Positions 25,906 to 36,249 of a stretch of DNA of 64,000 bases are shown one piece after another (the stretch's first letter is position 1; each line of letters begins with the position of its first letter). Source of the stretch: JAGBWK01 sp964462445. Its GTDB lineage: Bacteria; Bacteroidota; Bacteroidia; Bacteroidales; Muribaculaceae. Location of the stretch: assembly GCA_964462445.1 (NCBI GenBank), contig CAYWXG010000006.1:1-64000 (forward strand), given 5' to 3'. The translations under genes were made by a program, and so were the position numbers. The notes under the pieces are model-generated. The model was not told the origin of the DNA. It made no database searches and was given only the letters and a program-made list of their open reading frames with translations.

Positions 25906-28587
25906 ATGAGCGATATACCTACAATACCTACCGACCATGAAGATGAGGAGTTGAATCCTCAACCCGATGCACAAAAACCCTACGAGGAAGCCTCCGAAAG
26001 TGTCGTGAAGCACCAACTGCGAGGCATGTTCCGCAATTGGTTCCTCGACTACGCTTCCTACGTTATTCTCGAGCGTGCCGTGCCGCATATTGAGGACGGG
26101 CTTAAACCGGTACAACGACGCATTCTGCACTCTATGAAAACCCTCGACGACGGTCGCTTCATTAAAGTGGCAAACATCGTGGGTAACACCATGCAATATC
26201 ACCCCCATGGTGATGCGTCCATCAACGATGCTCTCGTGCAACTCGGGCAAAAGGACCTCCTTGTCGAAACACAAGGTAACTGGGGTAATATCTTGACCGG
26301 AGCTTCGGCTGCCGCCGGTCGTTACATCGAAGCCCGACTTTCGCAATTTGCGCTCGAAACGCTATACAATCCCAAAATAACCGAATGGACATTGTCCTAC
26401 GACGGTCGAAAAAAAGAACCCGTTGTTTTGCCTTCTAAATTCCCCCTACTGCTATTTCAAGGTGTTGAAGGTATTGCCGTCGGGCTGTCCTCTAAGATTC
26501 TTCCTCACAACTTCAACGAAATTATCGATGCCGCCATAGCCCACCTCAAAGGGGAAGAATTCACGCTTTACCCCGACTTCGTGACAGGCGGATTTATCGA
26601 CGTCAGCAGATATAACGATGGCGAGCGTGGGGGTGTTGTCAAAGTGCGTGCTAAAATTGAAAAACTCGACAACAAGACACTCGCTATTACCGAAATCCCT
26701 TACGGCAGAACCACCGGCGCGCTAATTGATTCAATCCTTAAAGCATTCGAAAAAGGGAAAATCAAAATTCGCAAAGTCGACGACAACACCGCCGAAAATG
26801 CCCTCATTTTGGTGCATCTTCTCCCCGGAACTTCTTCCGACCGCACTATCGATGCTCTATATGCATTCACCGATTGCGAAATGTCCATTTCTCCAAATTG
26901 TTGCGTAATTTCCGACCGCAAGCCCCACTTCCTCGGGGTCAGCGACGTTTTGCGCCATAATGTCAACACTTCGCGCGAGCTCCTTCGCAAAGAACTTGAA
27001 ATAACACTCTCCGAAGTCAAAGAACTTCTACATTTCGCATCTCTCGAACGTATCTTCATCGAACAACGCATCTATAAAGACAAGCAATTCGAACAAAGCG
27101 AAACTATCGAAGAAGTAATCGAACACGTGCGCAAACGCATCACTCCGTTTGTTGTCGACCTCCCTCGCGACATCACCGACGACGACATTTCTCGTCTCCT
27201 CGAGATTAAGATGAAACGCATCACCAAATTCGACTCCGGGAAAGCCGACGACCTCATCGCTTCATATCTCGACCGCATTGCCGACATCAAGAAAAATCTC
27301 GACAATATCACAGAATACACCATCAAGTGGTTCGAAAACATCAAAGCTAAATACGGCGCTGCATTCCCTCGACGCACTGTCATCCGCGGATTCGACAACA
27401 TCGAGGCTGCTCAAGTTGCGGAAGCTAACGAAAAACTTTACATTAACCGCGAAGAGGGCTTCATTGGCACTGCGCTCAAAAAAGATGAATTCGTTTGCAA
27501 CTGTTCTTCTATCGATGAAATAATCATTTTCTATCGCGACGGACGTTACAAAGTAGTCAAAGTTGCCGAAAAACTTTTCGTCGACAAAAATATCATCCAC
27601 ATCAACGTTTTCAAACGTGGCGACGAGCGCACTATATACAACGCTATATATCAAGATGGCAAAGGTGGCACTTTCTACATGAAACGCTTTGCTGTTACAG
27701 GTATCACACGCGACAAAGAATACAACTTGACTATGGGTGCTCCCGGCTCGCGTGTCACTTGGTTCAGTGCCAACCCCAATGGCGAAGCCGAAATTGTAAA
27801 AGTTACGCTAAAGCCGAAACCTCGACTCAAATCTCTACAAATCGACATCGATTTCAGCGAACTCGCCATCAAGGGAAAACAATCGCGTGGAAACATCGTT
27901 ACTCGTAACGAAGTGCATCGATTCTCGCTAAAAGAACGTGGTGCTTCTACTCTCGGAGGTCGAAAAGTGTGGTTCGACCCCGATGTTCTTCGACTCAACT
28001 ACGATGGTCGTGGCAACTACCTCGGTGAGTTTGCCGGCAACGATTCCATCCTTATTATTCTAAAATCAGGAGAATACTACATGTCATCGTTCGACGCCGG
28101 AAACCACTATCCCGAAAACATTCTTCGTATCGAGAAATTCCGTCCGGGACACGTGTGGACTGCTATCCTCAACGATGCCGACCAAGGATTCCCCTACCTC
28201 AAGCGCTTCACCTTTGAGCCTTCAGCGAAAACGCAACGATATCTCGGTGAAAATCCCGCATCCTCTCTCATTATTCTTTCCGACGAGCTTGGTGCTCGAT
28301 TTGAAGTGAAATTTGGCGGGGCCGACTCTTTCCGTGAACCATTAATCATCGATGCCATCGACTTCATTGCCGTTAAATCGTTTAAAGCGAAAGGAAAACG
28401 TCTCACTACGCTACCTATCGACTCTATCTCCGAGCTTGAACCTCGCGAAACAAATATCGATGTAGACAATAATGTGCAATCTCAGCCCGACAATGCCGAC
28501 GACGTAGACGATGTCGATGCTCAAGAGCCGGAACGCTCCGACGATGAAGTGCGCGATGAAATCAACGGACAAGAACGCCTTTTCTAA
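25906..28587 (+). CDS. parC: DNA topoisomerase IV / gyrase subunit A (ParC-like)
   Basis: An 893-residue type IIA topoisomerase A subunit, which cuts and rejoins DNA to separate or relax chromosomes. Visible marks are LKPVQRRILHSM (about 66-77), NTMQYHPHGDASI and the active-site Y140 in AAGRYIEAR. The C-terminal part contains weak beta-propeller-type repeats and ends in a long acidic tail (about 855-893, rich in Asp). I prefer ParC over GyrA because of the divergent breakage domain and the lack of a clear GyrA-box (QRRGGKG) in the C-terminal domain. It has its own strong promoter and heads an operon with two envelope genes. Confidence 0.9.
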   Translation: MSDIPTIPTDHEDEELNPQPDAQKPYEEASESVVKHQLRGMFRNWFLDYASYVILERAVPHIEDGLKPVQRRILHSMKTLDDGRFIKVANIVGNTMQYHPHGDASINDALVQLGQKDLLVETQGNWGNILTGASAAAGRYIEARLSQFALETLYNPKITEWTLSYDGRKKEPVVLPSKFPLLLFQGVEGIAVGLSSKILPHNFNEIIDAAIAHLKGEEFTLYPDFVTGGFIDVSRYNDGERGGVVKVRAKIEKLDNKTLAITEIPYGRTTGALIDSILKAFEKGKIKIRKVDDNTAENALILVHLLPGTSSDRTIDALYAFTDCEMSISPNCCVISDRKPHFLGVSDVLRHNVNTSRELLRKELEITLSEVKELLHFASLERIFIEQRIYKDKQFEQSETIEEVIEHVRKRITPFVVDLPRDITDDDISRLLEIKMKRITKFDSGKADDLIASYLDRIADIKKNLDNITEYTIKWFENIKAKYGAAFPRRTVIRGFDNIEAAQVAEANEKLYINREEGFIGTALKKDEFVCNCSSIDEIIIFYRDGRYKVVKVAEKLFVDKNIIHINVFKRGDERTIYNAIYQDGKGGTFYMKRFAVTGITRDKEYNLTMGAPGSRVTWFSANPNGEAEIVKVTLKPKPRLKSLQIDIDFSELAIKGKQSRGNIVTRNEVHRFSLKERGASTLGGRKVWFDPDVLRLNYDGRGNYLGEFAGNDSILIILKSGEYYMSSFDAGNHYPENILRIEKFRPGHVWTAILNDADQGFPYLKRFTFEPSAKTQRYLGENPASSLIILSDELGARFEVKFGGADSFREPLIIDAIDFIAVKSFKAKGKRLTTLPIDSISELEPRETNIDVDNNVQSQPDNADDVDDVDAQEPERSDDEVRDEINGQERLF

Positions 28588-28598
28588 GGTTTTTTGAC

Positions 28599-29489
28599 AT
28601 GAAACGCCTGCTTTTAATCCACTTCGCAATTTTATTTGCATTTTGTTGCCGGGCGCAATCCGAATTTCCGCTCAACATCGACGATTGCATCGACATCGAA
28701 AGCGACTCTTTGCCTATTCTTCGTCCGGTAACTTCAGCCTACATGCTTGAAGTGGGAGCATCTTCAATTGCCGACAGCTACCTGTCTCCTATAACCTACA
28801 ACGGGGGGACTGCCGCGTTTGCCTACGAGCGCATGCAAGCAATGAAATTTAACCCACAAAATTGGGTTATGCAACTCACAGCGCGGTTTTCCATCGACCG
28901 TACTCGCAACATTGCCGACAACGCTACATCTTGGCGTTTCAACGGCTCTGTCACTTGGGGGATGCTTCATCGTTGGACCATATTGTCGGGATTAACACTT
29001 GCTGCCGGGGCTTCTACCGGTATTGATGCCGGATGTATTTACAACCAACGCAACAGCAACAATCCCGCATCAGCAAAATTTGCTTGGACCATAAATGCTA
29101 CCGCCTACTTAGCATACAATACTAAAATTGGGAAACTACCCGTGACTCTTCGATACCAACCCGAAATCCCCCTCGCCGGCATTTTCTTCTCCCCCGATTA
29201 CGATGAACTTTACTACGAAATATATCTCGGCAACCACAGTAATCTCATTCATTTTGCTTGGCCCGGCAATAGATTCGCCATTTCCAACAACTTCTCCGCC
29301 GACCTTCACTTTGGTTCAACATCTCTGCGTTTAGGCTACCGGCACTACTCTCTTTCTTCCGAAGCCAACAAAATAGTCACTAACATCCACACCCACTCTT
29401 TCATAATCGGCATTTCCGGCGAATGGATTTCTCTTTCTCGCCGACAACAAATAAGCCAAAACGCTCGTATAATATCCGCCTTATATTAA
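28599..29489 (+). CDS. Exported DUF3316-like beta-barrel protein
   Basis: A 296-residue protein with a signal peptide (MKRLLLIHFAILFAFCCRAQ) and a body of alternating hydrophobic strands typical of outer-membrane or lipid-facing barrels (WVMQLTARFSID, FNGSVTWGMLH, LTLAAGASTGIDAG, SLRLGYRHYSL). It resembles the DUF3316 family of Bacteroidales, which has no known role. It starts 11 bases after parC and is followed 12 bases later by a protease gene, so the three are likely one transcript. Confidence 0.75.
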   Translation: MKRLLLIHFAILFAFCCRAQSEFPLNIDDCIDIESDSLPILRPVTSAYMLEVGASSIADSYLSPITYNGGTAAFAYERMQAMKFNPQNWVMQLTARFSIDRTRNIADNATSWRFNGSVTWGMLHRWTILSGLTLAAGASTGIDAGCIYNQRNSNNPASAKFAWTINATAYLAYNTKIGKLPVTLRYQPEIPLAGIFFSPDYDELYYEIYLGNHSNLIHFAWPGNRFAISNNFSADLHFGSTSLRLGYRHYSLSSEANKIVTNIHTHSFIIGISGEWISLSRRQQISQNARIISALY

Positions 29490-29501
29490 CTCCGATAATT
29501 G

Positions 29502-30518
29502 ATGACACGCCTCAAATTCATTCTAATCTCAATAGTTTCTATTTTCATAGCTACTGCTTGCCACGATATGCCCGAATTTGCCGACAACCCCAAAGGCAAC
29601 TTCGATGCACTTTGGAATACACTCGACCAACACTATTGCTTCTTCAATGAAAAAGGAATTGATTGGGACGAAGTCTACTCACGCTACTCTCCCATGATTA
29701 GCGACAAAATGACCCCTGAAGAACTTTTCGATGTCTGCGCAAAAATGTTGAATGAACTTCGCGACGGACACACCAACCTATCATCTTCCTTCAACACTTC
29801 CTACTATCGAAAATGGTGGAGCGACTACCCTCAAAACTTCAATGAACGTATTATCGAAGAACACTATTTCAACTTCAACTACCGACAGACCGGCAATATC
29901 TCTTACGGAATTCTAAACCAAAATATCGGTTACATACGCATCCCGTCGCTTTCCTATTCAATCGGGGAATCCAATCTTGACCACATCCTTTACTACCTCA
30001 AGACTTGCGATGGACTAATCATCGACATTCGCGACAATGGTGGAGGTTTATTGACTGCTGTTGAAACCATCGTCGCTCGATTTATCACTGAGCGAACGCT
30101 TGCCGGATATATTTGCCACAAAACAGGACCCGGACACGACGACTTTTCTGAGCCATACCCATTCTTCTATAACCCCGCAGAAGAAGGACGTATTATGTGG
30201 GGAAAACCGGTGGCTATTCTGACCAACCGATCCACTTTCTCCGCAGCCAACAACCTCGTCTCAATAATGCGCACTCTTCCCAACGTAAAAATCGTTGGCG
30301 CTACAACCGGCGGTGGTTCCGGTATGCCATTCACCTCGGAGCTACCTAATGGGTGGGCCATTCGTTTCTCTTCTGCTCCGGTGCTCGATCCTCTCAGTAT
30401 GACCACCGAATTTGGGATTGAGCCTTCTGAAGGTTGCGCTATTGACCTCGACCCTCAAGCCGCGCTCAATGGAGTTGACACAATTCTCGAATTTGCCATC
30501 AACCTCCTTTCCCGCTAA
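29502..30518 (+). CDS. S41-family peptidase lipoprotein (C-terminal processing protease-like)
   Basis: A 338-residue lipoprotein (signal with lipid-attached C20 in ATAC) with the S41 peptidase fold. The catalytic Ser is probably S247 in RSTFSAANN, preceded by IDIRDNGGG (about 169-177) and AILTNRST. The N-terminal three-helix region with LRDGHTNL is typical of tricorn/CtpA-like members. I chose the ATG at 29502. No clear PDZ domain is seen. The function is probably degradation or trimming of periplasmic proteins. Confidence 0.9.
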   Translation: MTRLKFILISIVSIFIATACHDMPEFADNPKGNFDALWNTLDQHYCFFNEKGIDWDEVYSRYSPMISDKMTPEELFDVCAKMLNELRDGHTNLSSSFNTSYYRKWWSDYPQNFNERIIEEHYFNFNYRQTGNISYGILNQNIGYIRIPSLSYSIGESNLDHILYYLKTCDGLIIDIRDNGGGLLTAVETIVARFITERTLAGYICHKTGPGHDDFSEPYPFFYNPAEEGRIMWGKPVAILTNRSTFSAANNLVSIMRTLPNVKIVGATTGGGSGMPFTSELPNGWAIRFSSAPVLDPLSMTTEFGIEPSEGCAIDLDPQAALNGVDTILEFAINLLSR

Positions 30519-30532
30519 TCGTCAGCCCCCCT

Positions 30533-30556
30533 ATTATGAATTATGAATTATGAATT
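30533..30556 (+). repeat. ATTATGAATT-type short tandem repeat
   Basis: Three imperfectly joined copies of a seven-base unit (ATGAATT) in the 48-base gap between convergent genes. A similar string occurs at 43201-43220. Confidence 0.6.
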
Positions 30557-30566
30557 CTAAATTCCC

Positions 30567-31232
30567 TTAGTCCGCTCCAACAATCGACACCAACTCATCG
30601 GGGGCATTGATTATATGGTCGGCATATGCCGCTGTCAATTCCGCTACTCCGCGAAAACCCCAACTCACTCCGGTCGACTCTATGCAAGCCCTGCGCGCTG
30701 TTTCAATATCTACCCCGGAATCCCCTACCATCATAACATCGGCCTTTGCAGTTGGGCAATCTGTCAATATTCGAAATATTACCGATGGGTCGGGTTTCAC
30801 CGGCACGCCATCAATCTGACCGGAAATTGACGCCCAATCTATATAGGGAAAATAATGAAGTATCAACTTTGTTGCCGCCTCTTGATACTTATTGGTTGCA
30901 ACAGCCAACTTCACTCCCGCCGCCTGCAAATCTCGCAACATATCCTCAATTCCGGGATAAGGAGCTGTAGTAGCTGTCAAATGTTCATTATAATACGACA
31001 TAAAATCCGCTCGCAACTGCTCTACAACTATCTGTTCGCGCTCCTCTACCGGCAACACGCGCTCTATCAACCGCGTAATTCCATTCCCCACAAAATGTGT
31101 GTACGACGACAAATGATGCGTCGGGAATCCATTCTTTTCAAGCGCATAATTAGCCGAATGACCCAAATCGGTTATCGTATTAAGCAATGTCCCGTCAAGG
31201 TCAAATATCACCAATTTCTTCCTATTTTTCAT
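30567..31232 (-). CDS. HAD-family phosphatase (phosphoglycolate phosphatase-like)
   Basis: A 221-residue haloacid dehalogenase hydrolase. Motif I FDLDGTLLNT (about 10-19) holds the nucleophile and acid/base Asp pair, motif II is VATNK near 112, and motifs III/IV are KPDPSVIF and MVGDSGVDIETA. The cap domain and length match Gph-type phosphatases that remove phosphate from 2-phosphoglycolate; other small phosphates are possible. It is the last gene of a minus-strand envelope operon. Confidence 0.9.
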   Translation of the reverse strand: MKNRKKLVIFDLDGTLLNTITDLGHSANYALEKNGFPTHHLSSYTHFVGNGITRLIERVLPVEEREQIVVEQLRADFMSYYNEHLTATTAPYPGIEDMLRDLQAAGVKLAVATNKYQEAATKLILHYFPYIDWASISGQIDGVPVKPDPSVIFRILTDCPTAKADVMMVGDSGVDIETARRACIESTGVSWGFRGVAELTAAYADHIINAPDELVSIVGAD

Positions 31233-31287
31233 ATTTCTTCCTTTCCTAATCTATTATCGCTCAAATTCTTTACAACAGAACACTCTT

Positions 31288-33606
31288 TTAGAATGGATAT
31301 CCAATTGAAAAATGTATCGTCTTATCACGGCTCCATTTCGGATGAAGCAACGGCCATTCCTCCTGACCTCGAGCCGGGTTATGTGCCTTCATACCCAAAT
31401 CAAGGCGCAACAAGAAATATGTAAAGTCAAAACGGATGCCGGCACCATATGCTGCAGCTATCTGCTTGTAGAACGAATTAAAATGAAATTGCCCTCCGGG
31501 TTGATTTTCATAATTATGAATTGTCCAGATATTTCCCGCATCGATAAACAATGCCCCTTCTATCACCCAAAACAATTTGGCTCTATACTCAATATTTAAA
31601 TCCAAGCGGATATCACCACACTGATTTATAAAGTCAGTCACCGAATTGCGTGAGTCATACGCCCCGGGGCCGAGGGTTCGCACTCCCCAACCTCTCACTG
31701 AATTGGCTCCTCCGGAGTAAAATCGCTTCTCAAATGGTATCATCCTTGAGTTGCCATACGGCACGCCTATTCCAAATCCTCCATGCAACGCTATTGAATT
31801 TCGTGAATTGAAATTGTACACCCATGAATAATCCAAATCTACCTTCGCATACTGCGAATACTGTGTATTAAACACCTTATACGCACCATCTTCTCGTTTT
31901 TGTCCGGTTAGCGATGACAGCCCGTACAATAAGTTTCCTGCCGTTTCTACCGACGCTCGCAATGTCCATATCTGCTGCTGAAACGGATTGCCAAACATTC
32001 GTGATGTCGGTGTGACAGGTCGGCGATTAGTGCGATATATCGAATATCCCATTCGCATGATTAAGTGGTCCTCATACGAATACCTTAACAATGGATTTTC
32101 AGGAGCTACCGTGTTTATAAAATCTATCGTCGACTTCGGGAGATATACATAGTTCACATCTATTAAATCAAACGTATTTCTCCGCATATTCGACGGGTCA
32201 TTCCATTTATATTTCCATGCAGCGCCGGCGATAACGCGAGTATACTCCGGACGCTCTTGATAGTTAAATGATAATGCAAACTCTGTTTGGGCTTTCGACT
32301 TCAGTTTGAAACTCTTCGACACGAATGGTGCCTTAAACTTCGGAAACGTTATTCCCACCTCCGAGGCAACCTCCGTATAGCGGTCATTTATTAATCCCTC
32401 CGGACTTCCCGATAAGCTCTCGTACGACGTCCTGACCTTAGCTGTCAAAACCTCTCCTCCGTGCGCAAGGTTACGATGCTGATACGTAACTCCAACACCA
32501 AAACCAAGATCGCCCTCCGAGTTCGTTCCTTCCACTTCAAAAGTGACTCCTTGCTTTTTTGTACGCGACAAAGTAATAACGGCCCTTAACGTCGGCTTGC
32601 CATCTATTGTATCCGGCAACATCGCAATATTTACAAACTTCACTATCGCCAATTGCGATAAGGCCTCATACGTGCGATTGACATCACTTGCACTATATGG
32701 GGCGCCGATTCGGATAAAACACTTCTCTTCGAGCAACGACAGCTTCAAATATCGGTCGCCATAGTACACAGCTGAAAAATTGCCCGAACTCACTGTATCA
32801 ATTGCCATGCCGGGCTTATATTCGGGCGATTCTACTCGATATTCTACCCGACTAACATGCATCGGTGTTTCTCGATAAGTCGAATCTGCCTTCTGGGGCA
32901 ACAGCACATGCATTGTCAAGTCTACATCCTTCGATGTCGCTGTCGTATCTGCTACAAAAGTAATCTGCTCTTTTGTAAAATAGTAATACCCTTTATCTCG
33001 CAATCGCGACGCTATATTTATTCGCTCATTTTCAAGAACATCGCGATTAAGCAACGTCCCCTCTTCTATCGTAAACTTATCCTTTTCGGCCATAATAGCC
33101 TCTCCGACGCCGGGGTCTTCAAATTTGTACGATATATTTTTGATAATATGAGGAGAACCCGATTTTATATGGTACACCAACTCAACTTTGCGCCCTTTGC
33201 GATTAAATATCGAATCAACAGTTACATGTGTATTGGTATATCCCCGATTGATTAATGCCAATTCCAATTGCCTTCGCGATTGCTCCGTGAGTTCTTGGCT
33301 GAAAATGACCGGCTCTTGACCCAAACTTCGAGCCCATCGATTGTACCACCGCGTAGAATCGCGACCCGACATATTATAAATGCCCAACTGCAATTTTGCA
33401 AAGCCAAGCACAACGTGATTAGGTTGCTGACGCAGATAGTTAAGTAGTGTCATTTCATCTGCTCCCGTCGACGGGTCTACCATTATCTGAACCTTATCAA
33501 GTAGATATTGTCCTTCCGGCACATGACGTGACGTGCTACACGACACCCCCGTTAGCATAACTGCCAATGCCACTAATAATAATATGCCTGATTTCCCTAT
33601 CTTCAT
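31288..33606 (-). CDS. TamA/BamA-family (Omp85) outer-membrane lipoprotein
   Basis: A 772-residue Omp85 protein. It has a lipoprotein signal (C23 in LTGVSC), then POTRA-like segments (about 30-370) and a C-terminal 16-strand barrel with the conserved loop sequence VRGWGVRTLGPG and ending IHFSIGYPF. It differs from the BamA at 44.8 kb in having a lipid anchor, so it is likely a TamA-like translocation or assembly factor. It is preceded by an M16 protease 9 bases upstream, an arrangement suggesting shared envelope function. Confidence 0.88.
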   Translation of the reverse strand: MKIGKSGILLLVALAVMLTGVSCSTSRHVPEGQYLLDKVQIMVDPSTGADEMTLLNYLRQQPNHVVLGFAKLQLGIYNMSGRDSTRWYNRWARSLGQEPVIFSQELTEQSRRQLELALINRGYTNTHVTVDSIFNRKGRKVELVYHIKSGSPHIIKNISYKFEDPGVGEAIMAEKDKFTIEEGTLLNRDVLENERINIASRLRDKGYYYFTKEQITFVADTTATSKDVDLTMHVLLPQKADSTYRETPMHVSRVEYRVESPEYKPGMAIDTVSSGNFSAVYYGDRYLKLSLLEEKCFIRIGAPYSASDVNRTYEALSQLAIVKFVNIAMLPDTIDGKPTLRAVITLSRTKKQGVTFEVEGTNSEGDLGFGVGVTYQHRNLAHGGEVLTAKVRTSYESLSGSPEGLINDRYTEVASEVGITFPKFKAPFVSKSFKLKSKAQTEFALSFNYQERPEYTRVIAGAAWKYKWNDPSNMRRNTFDLIDVNYVYLPKSTIDFINTVAPENPLLRYSYEDHLIMRMGYSIYRTNRRPVTPTSRMFGNPFQQQIWTLRASVETAGNLLYGLSSLTGQKREDGAYKVFNTQYSQYAKVDLDYSWVYNFNSRNSIALHGGFGIGVPYGNSRMIPFEKRFYSGGANSVRGWGVRTLGPGAYDSRNSVTDFINQCGDIRLDLNIEYRAKLFWVIEGALFIDAGNIWTIHNYENQPGGQFHFNSFYKQIAAAYGAGIRFDFTYFLLRLDLGMKAHNPARGQEEWPLLHPKWSRDKTIHFSIGYPF

Positions 33607-33615
33607 CTTTTTATA

Positions 33616-34851
33616 CTATAGAGGGCGATATATCAATGTATTGGATCGCTCTTCTCGAAATATTTCCTCCGATGCGCTGTGCAAATCCGCATTAGTCAAC
33701 TCGCGATATCGCAATATTACTTCATTTATATCCTCATTATGATACTCACTCATCGCAAGTGACTGGGCTTTCGACAAGTAACTTATATTGCCAAACAACA
33801 TTGCCGACTCCATCTTATTGATTGCTCGAGTCAAATGTTCCTCGCTAAACTGACGATGTATGACATCTTCAACCTTCGATTTTACTATCGCTATGGCACG
33901 TTGCTCATTTTCCGCGCCACCTTCACGTAGACGCATATTTAGCATTAAAACTCCGGGCTCCTCACTCCCAAGTATCGACGCATCTACCGATGTAAACAAA
34001 TCGCTCTCCATGAGCAACTCGCGATAAAATATCGACGACTCGCCATTGGCCATCAAATCTGTCAACAAATCGGCGCAATAATATTGCTTCGTGCCATATC
34101 CCTGCATCGGATACGCTATCGTTATATCCGTTGACGGAACACGACCTTTCACCTCTACTATTCGCGGCGCTCGCTGTTCCGGCTCTTGTGAATAAATGCG
34201 AGGCAATATTTCTCTGCGTGGAATATCTCCAAACCATTTCTCCGCCAATCGACGAGTTTCCTCCGCACTTATATTTCCCGAAACCGACAACACTGCATTA
34301 TTCGGAGCATAATGTGAAAAGAAAAACTCCTGCGCCTCCGAAAGCTGAACCTTAGCAATATGCGACGGTTCTTTTCCTATAACAGGCCACTGATATGGAT
34401 GAACCTTATATATCATCTTGCGAAGATGATGCGACATATCGCCATACGGGCGATTGAGACATTGTTGTTTAAATTCCTCTATCACTACCGACCGTTGCAC
34501 CTCAAGCGTCCGCTCCGTAAATGCCGGACTCAACATGCGGTCACTCTCCAACCAAAATGCCGTCTCTGCATTTTGCGCAGGTACTATATCGTAAAAATTG
34601 GTAAAATCATTCGACGTCCACGCATTATTCTTTCCACCGGCGCGCTCTATCGCTCCATCAAAGTCGGGAATATTGACCGAACCGCCAAACATCAAATGCT
34701 CAAACAAATGTGCAAGCCCCGTCAGATTACTATCCTCATCGCGGGAACCAACATTATATAGCACATTGACTGCCACCATTGCCGTGTTCCCATCATAATT
34801 GTGAACTACGCGCAAACCGTTCGACAATTCAAATCGCGTGGTTTCTATCAT
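33616..34851 (-). CDS. M16-family zinc protease (insulinase/PqqL-like)
   Basis: A 411-residue peptidase. The inverted zinc motif HxxEH is present as H48, E51 and H52 (AHLFEHLMF), with the additional glutamate in the SVVIEEFKQQ segment. It is a single-half M16 protein, like mitochondrial processing peptidase-type bacterial members, that works as a dimer. No signal peptide is visible, so it is probably cytoplasmic. It lies between the cyclophilin and the Omp85 genes in the operon. Confidence 0.93.
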   Translation of the reverse strand: MIETTRFELSNGLRVVHNYDGNTAMVAVNVLYNVGSRDEDSNLTGLAHLFEHLMFGGSVNIPDFDGAIERAGGKNNAWTSNDFTNFYDIVPAQNAETAFWLESDRMLSPAFTERTLEVQRSVVIEEFKQQCLNRPYGDMSHHLRKMIYKVHPYQWPVIGKEPSHIAKVQLSEAQEFFFSHYAPNNAVLSVSGNISAEETRRLAEKWFGDIPRREILPRIYSQEPEQRAPRIVEVKGRVPSTDITIAYPMQGYGTKQYYCADLLTDLMANGESSIFYRELLMESDLFTSVDASILGSEEPGVLMLNMRLREGGAENEQRAIAIVKSKVEDVIHRQFSEEHLTRAINKMESAMLFGNISYLSKAQSLAMSEYHNEDINEVILRYRELTNADLHSASEEIFREERSNTLIYRPL

Positions 34852-34869
34852 ATCCCTATTTTTCCTCGC

Positions 34870-35862
34870 TTATTCTTCTACTTCGACCTTAGTGATTTTT
34901 ATATCTTCTGTAGGCCTATCATTGCGGTCGGTTGCCACTTTTTGGATTGCGTCAACAACCTCCATCCCCGATACTACTTCACCAAACACGGTGTACTGAC
35001 CGTCAAGATGCGGAGTACCTCCTACGGTGCTATATGCTGTGCGCTGTGCGTCGGTCAACTTAGCCGGATTTTGCGCAGCTTCCGCCTCGGTAATGGCTAT
35101 CAACTCATTTTGCAATTCCAACAACCCTTCTCTATCGCCGGCACTCTGTAAGGCACGAATTTTTTCCATATTTTCTCCTGCCAAACGCTGAAATATTGCT
35201 TGTTGCTGGGCAATTTGCAATTGTCCGTCGAGTTGCGAAATCTCTTGGCTACCATAAACCTTTCCGGTTACTATATAGAATTGGGAACCCGATGAACGGC
35301 GTTGTGGATTAACTTGATCTCCCTGACGGGCTGCTGCCAACGCCCCGCGTTTATGGAAATATTTTGGATAGACAAATTCTGCTTCAAGTGTATATCCGGG
35401 ATCTCCTGATCCCAACATTTTTCCCTTAGGAGCATTCTTTGAATCAGGGTCTCCGGTCTGAATCATAAATTCATTAATTACTCGATGGAACAAAACTCCA
35501 TTATAGAACCCTTCTTTAGCCAATTTTACAAAATTATCGCGATGACGTGGAGTATCGCCATACAAGCGTACTTTGATATCCCCCTTGGTGGTGCTGATAT
35601 TTACTATTATATCCCCTTTCGCTTTGCTATTTACTTCGTTTGACATATCTTTTGTATTTGATGTTACTTCTTCTTTTGTTTCTTCCTCATTGGTCACCTC
35701 TTCAGCTTTCTCTTCTGCGGTCACCTTCTCTTCTACTACAATAGTTGTGCTGTCCGTCTTCTCGTCGGTTGCTGTTGCTCCTTCTCTATCACTCTGTTTC
35801 TGGCAGCCGCTCCACAAAAGCATCATTCCGCAAAGCGCTGTTATCTTATGTATTCTTTTCAT
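34870..35862 (-). CDS. Cyclophilin-type peptidyl-prolyl isomerase lipoprotein
   Basis: A 330-residue lipoprotein (C20 in LWSGC) with an acidic, Glu/Thr-rich linker (about 28-80) and a cyclophilin domain (about 83-330) that speeds proline isomerisation in periplasmic proteins. The catalytic segment FHRVINEFMIQTGDP holds the Arg-Phe-Met-Gln set. A helical insertion of about 75 residues (roughly 205-280, rich in Gln, Glu and Ala) splits the domain before the GQYTVFGEVVSGMEVVD ending. The stop of the upstream small gene overlaps its start by four bases (ATGA). Confidence 0.93.
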   Translation of the reverse strand: MKRIHKITALCGMMLLWSGCQKQSDREGATATDEKTDSTTIVVEEKVTAEEKAEEVTNEEETKEEVTSNTKDMSNEVNSKAKGDIIVNISTTKGDIKVRLYGDTPRHRDNFVKLAKEGFYNGVLFHRVINEFMIQTGDPDSKNAPKGKMLGSGDPGYTLEAEFVYPKYFHKRGALAAARQGDQVNPQRRSSGSQFYIVTGKVYGSQEISQLDGQLQIAQQQAIFQRLAGENMEKIRALQSAGDREGLLELQNELIAITEAEAAQNPAKLTDAQRTAYSTVGGTPHLDGQYTVFGEVVSGMEVVDAIQKVATDRNDRPTEDIKITKVEVEE

Positions 35863-36233
35863 ATTCCTTTCGGGTATAATCGTTTATAGATTCGTCGAAA
35901 ATTATTATCACTCAATCTCAACTCTTCTGCTCGCTCAAGATAATCATCGCCATATAAACTTTGCAACAAATATCCAATATACGCTCGCTCTCGGTCTCGA
36001 TCTATTGCAGCACTCACCATTTTATCTATCGTGGCTGAAAAATGCTCCTTATCTACGGCATTGAGATATCTTGCTGCACTAACAAGGAATTGTCCACTCC
36101 CATCTACTTTTATCAAGTTGTCAGCAAGCCAATCAATATCTTCATCTATCATACCGATATTGTTGGCGATATACTCATACGTCAACAAGCCGTCAACATC
36201 TTTTTCAAGTTCTTTTATTGTGCTTACTTCCAT
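35859..36233 (-). CDS. Small helical protein of unknown function
   Basis: A 124-residue soluble, mostly helical, acidic protein (MEVSTIKELEKDVDGLLTYE). I do not recognise a catalytic motif. Its stop overlaps the cyclophilin start by four bases, so the two are translationally coupled. It is the first gene of the envelope operon (this gene, cyclophilin, M16, Omp85, HAD) and follows a promoter box at 36250-36257. Confidence 0.75.
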   Translation of the reverse strand: MEVSTIKELEKDVDGLLTYEYIANNIGMIDEDIDWLADNLIKVDGSGQFLVSAARYLNAVDKEHFSATIDKMVSAAIDRDRERAYIGYLLQSLYGDDYLERAEELRLSDNNFRRIYKRLYPKGI

Positions 36234-36249
36234 TGCTATTATTTTTTAG

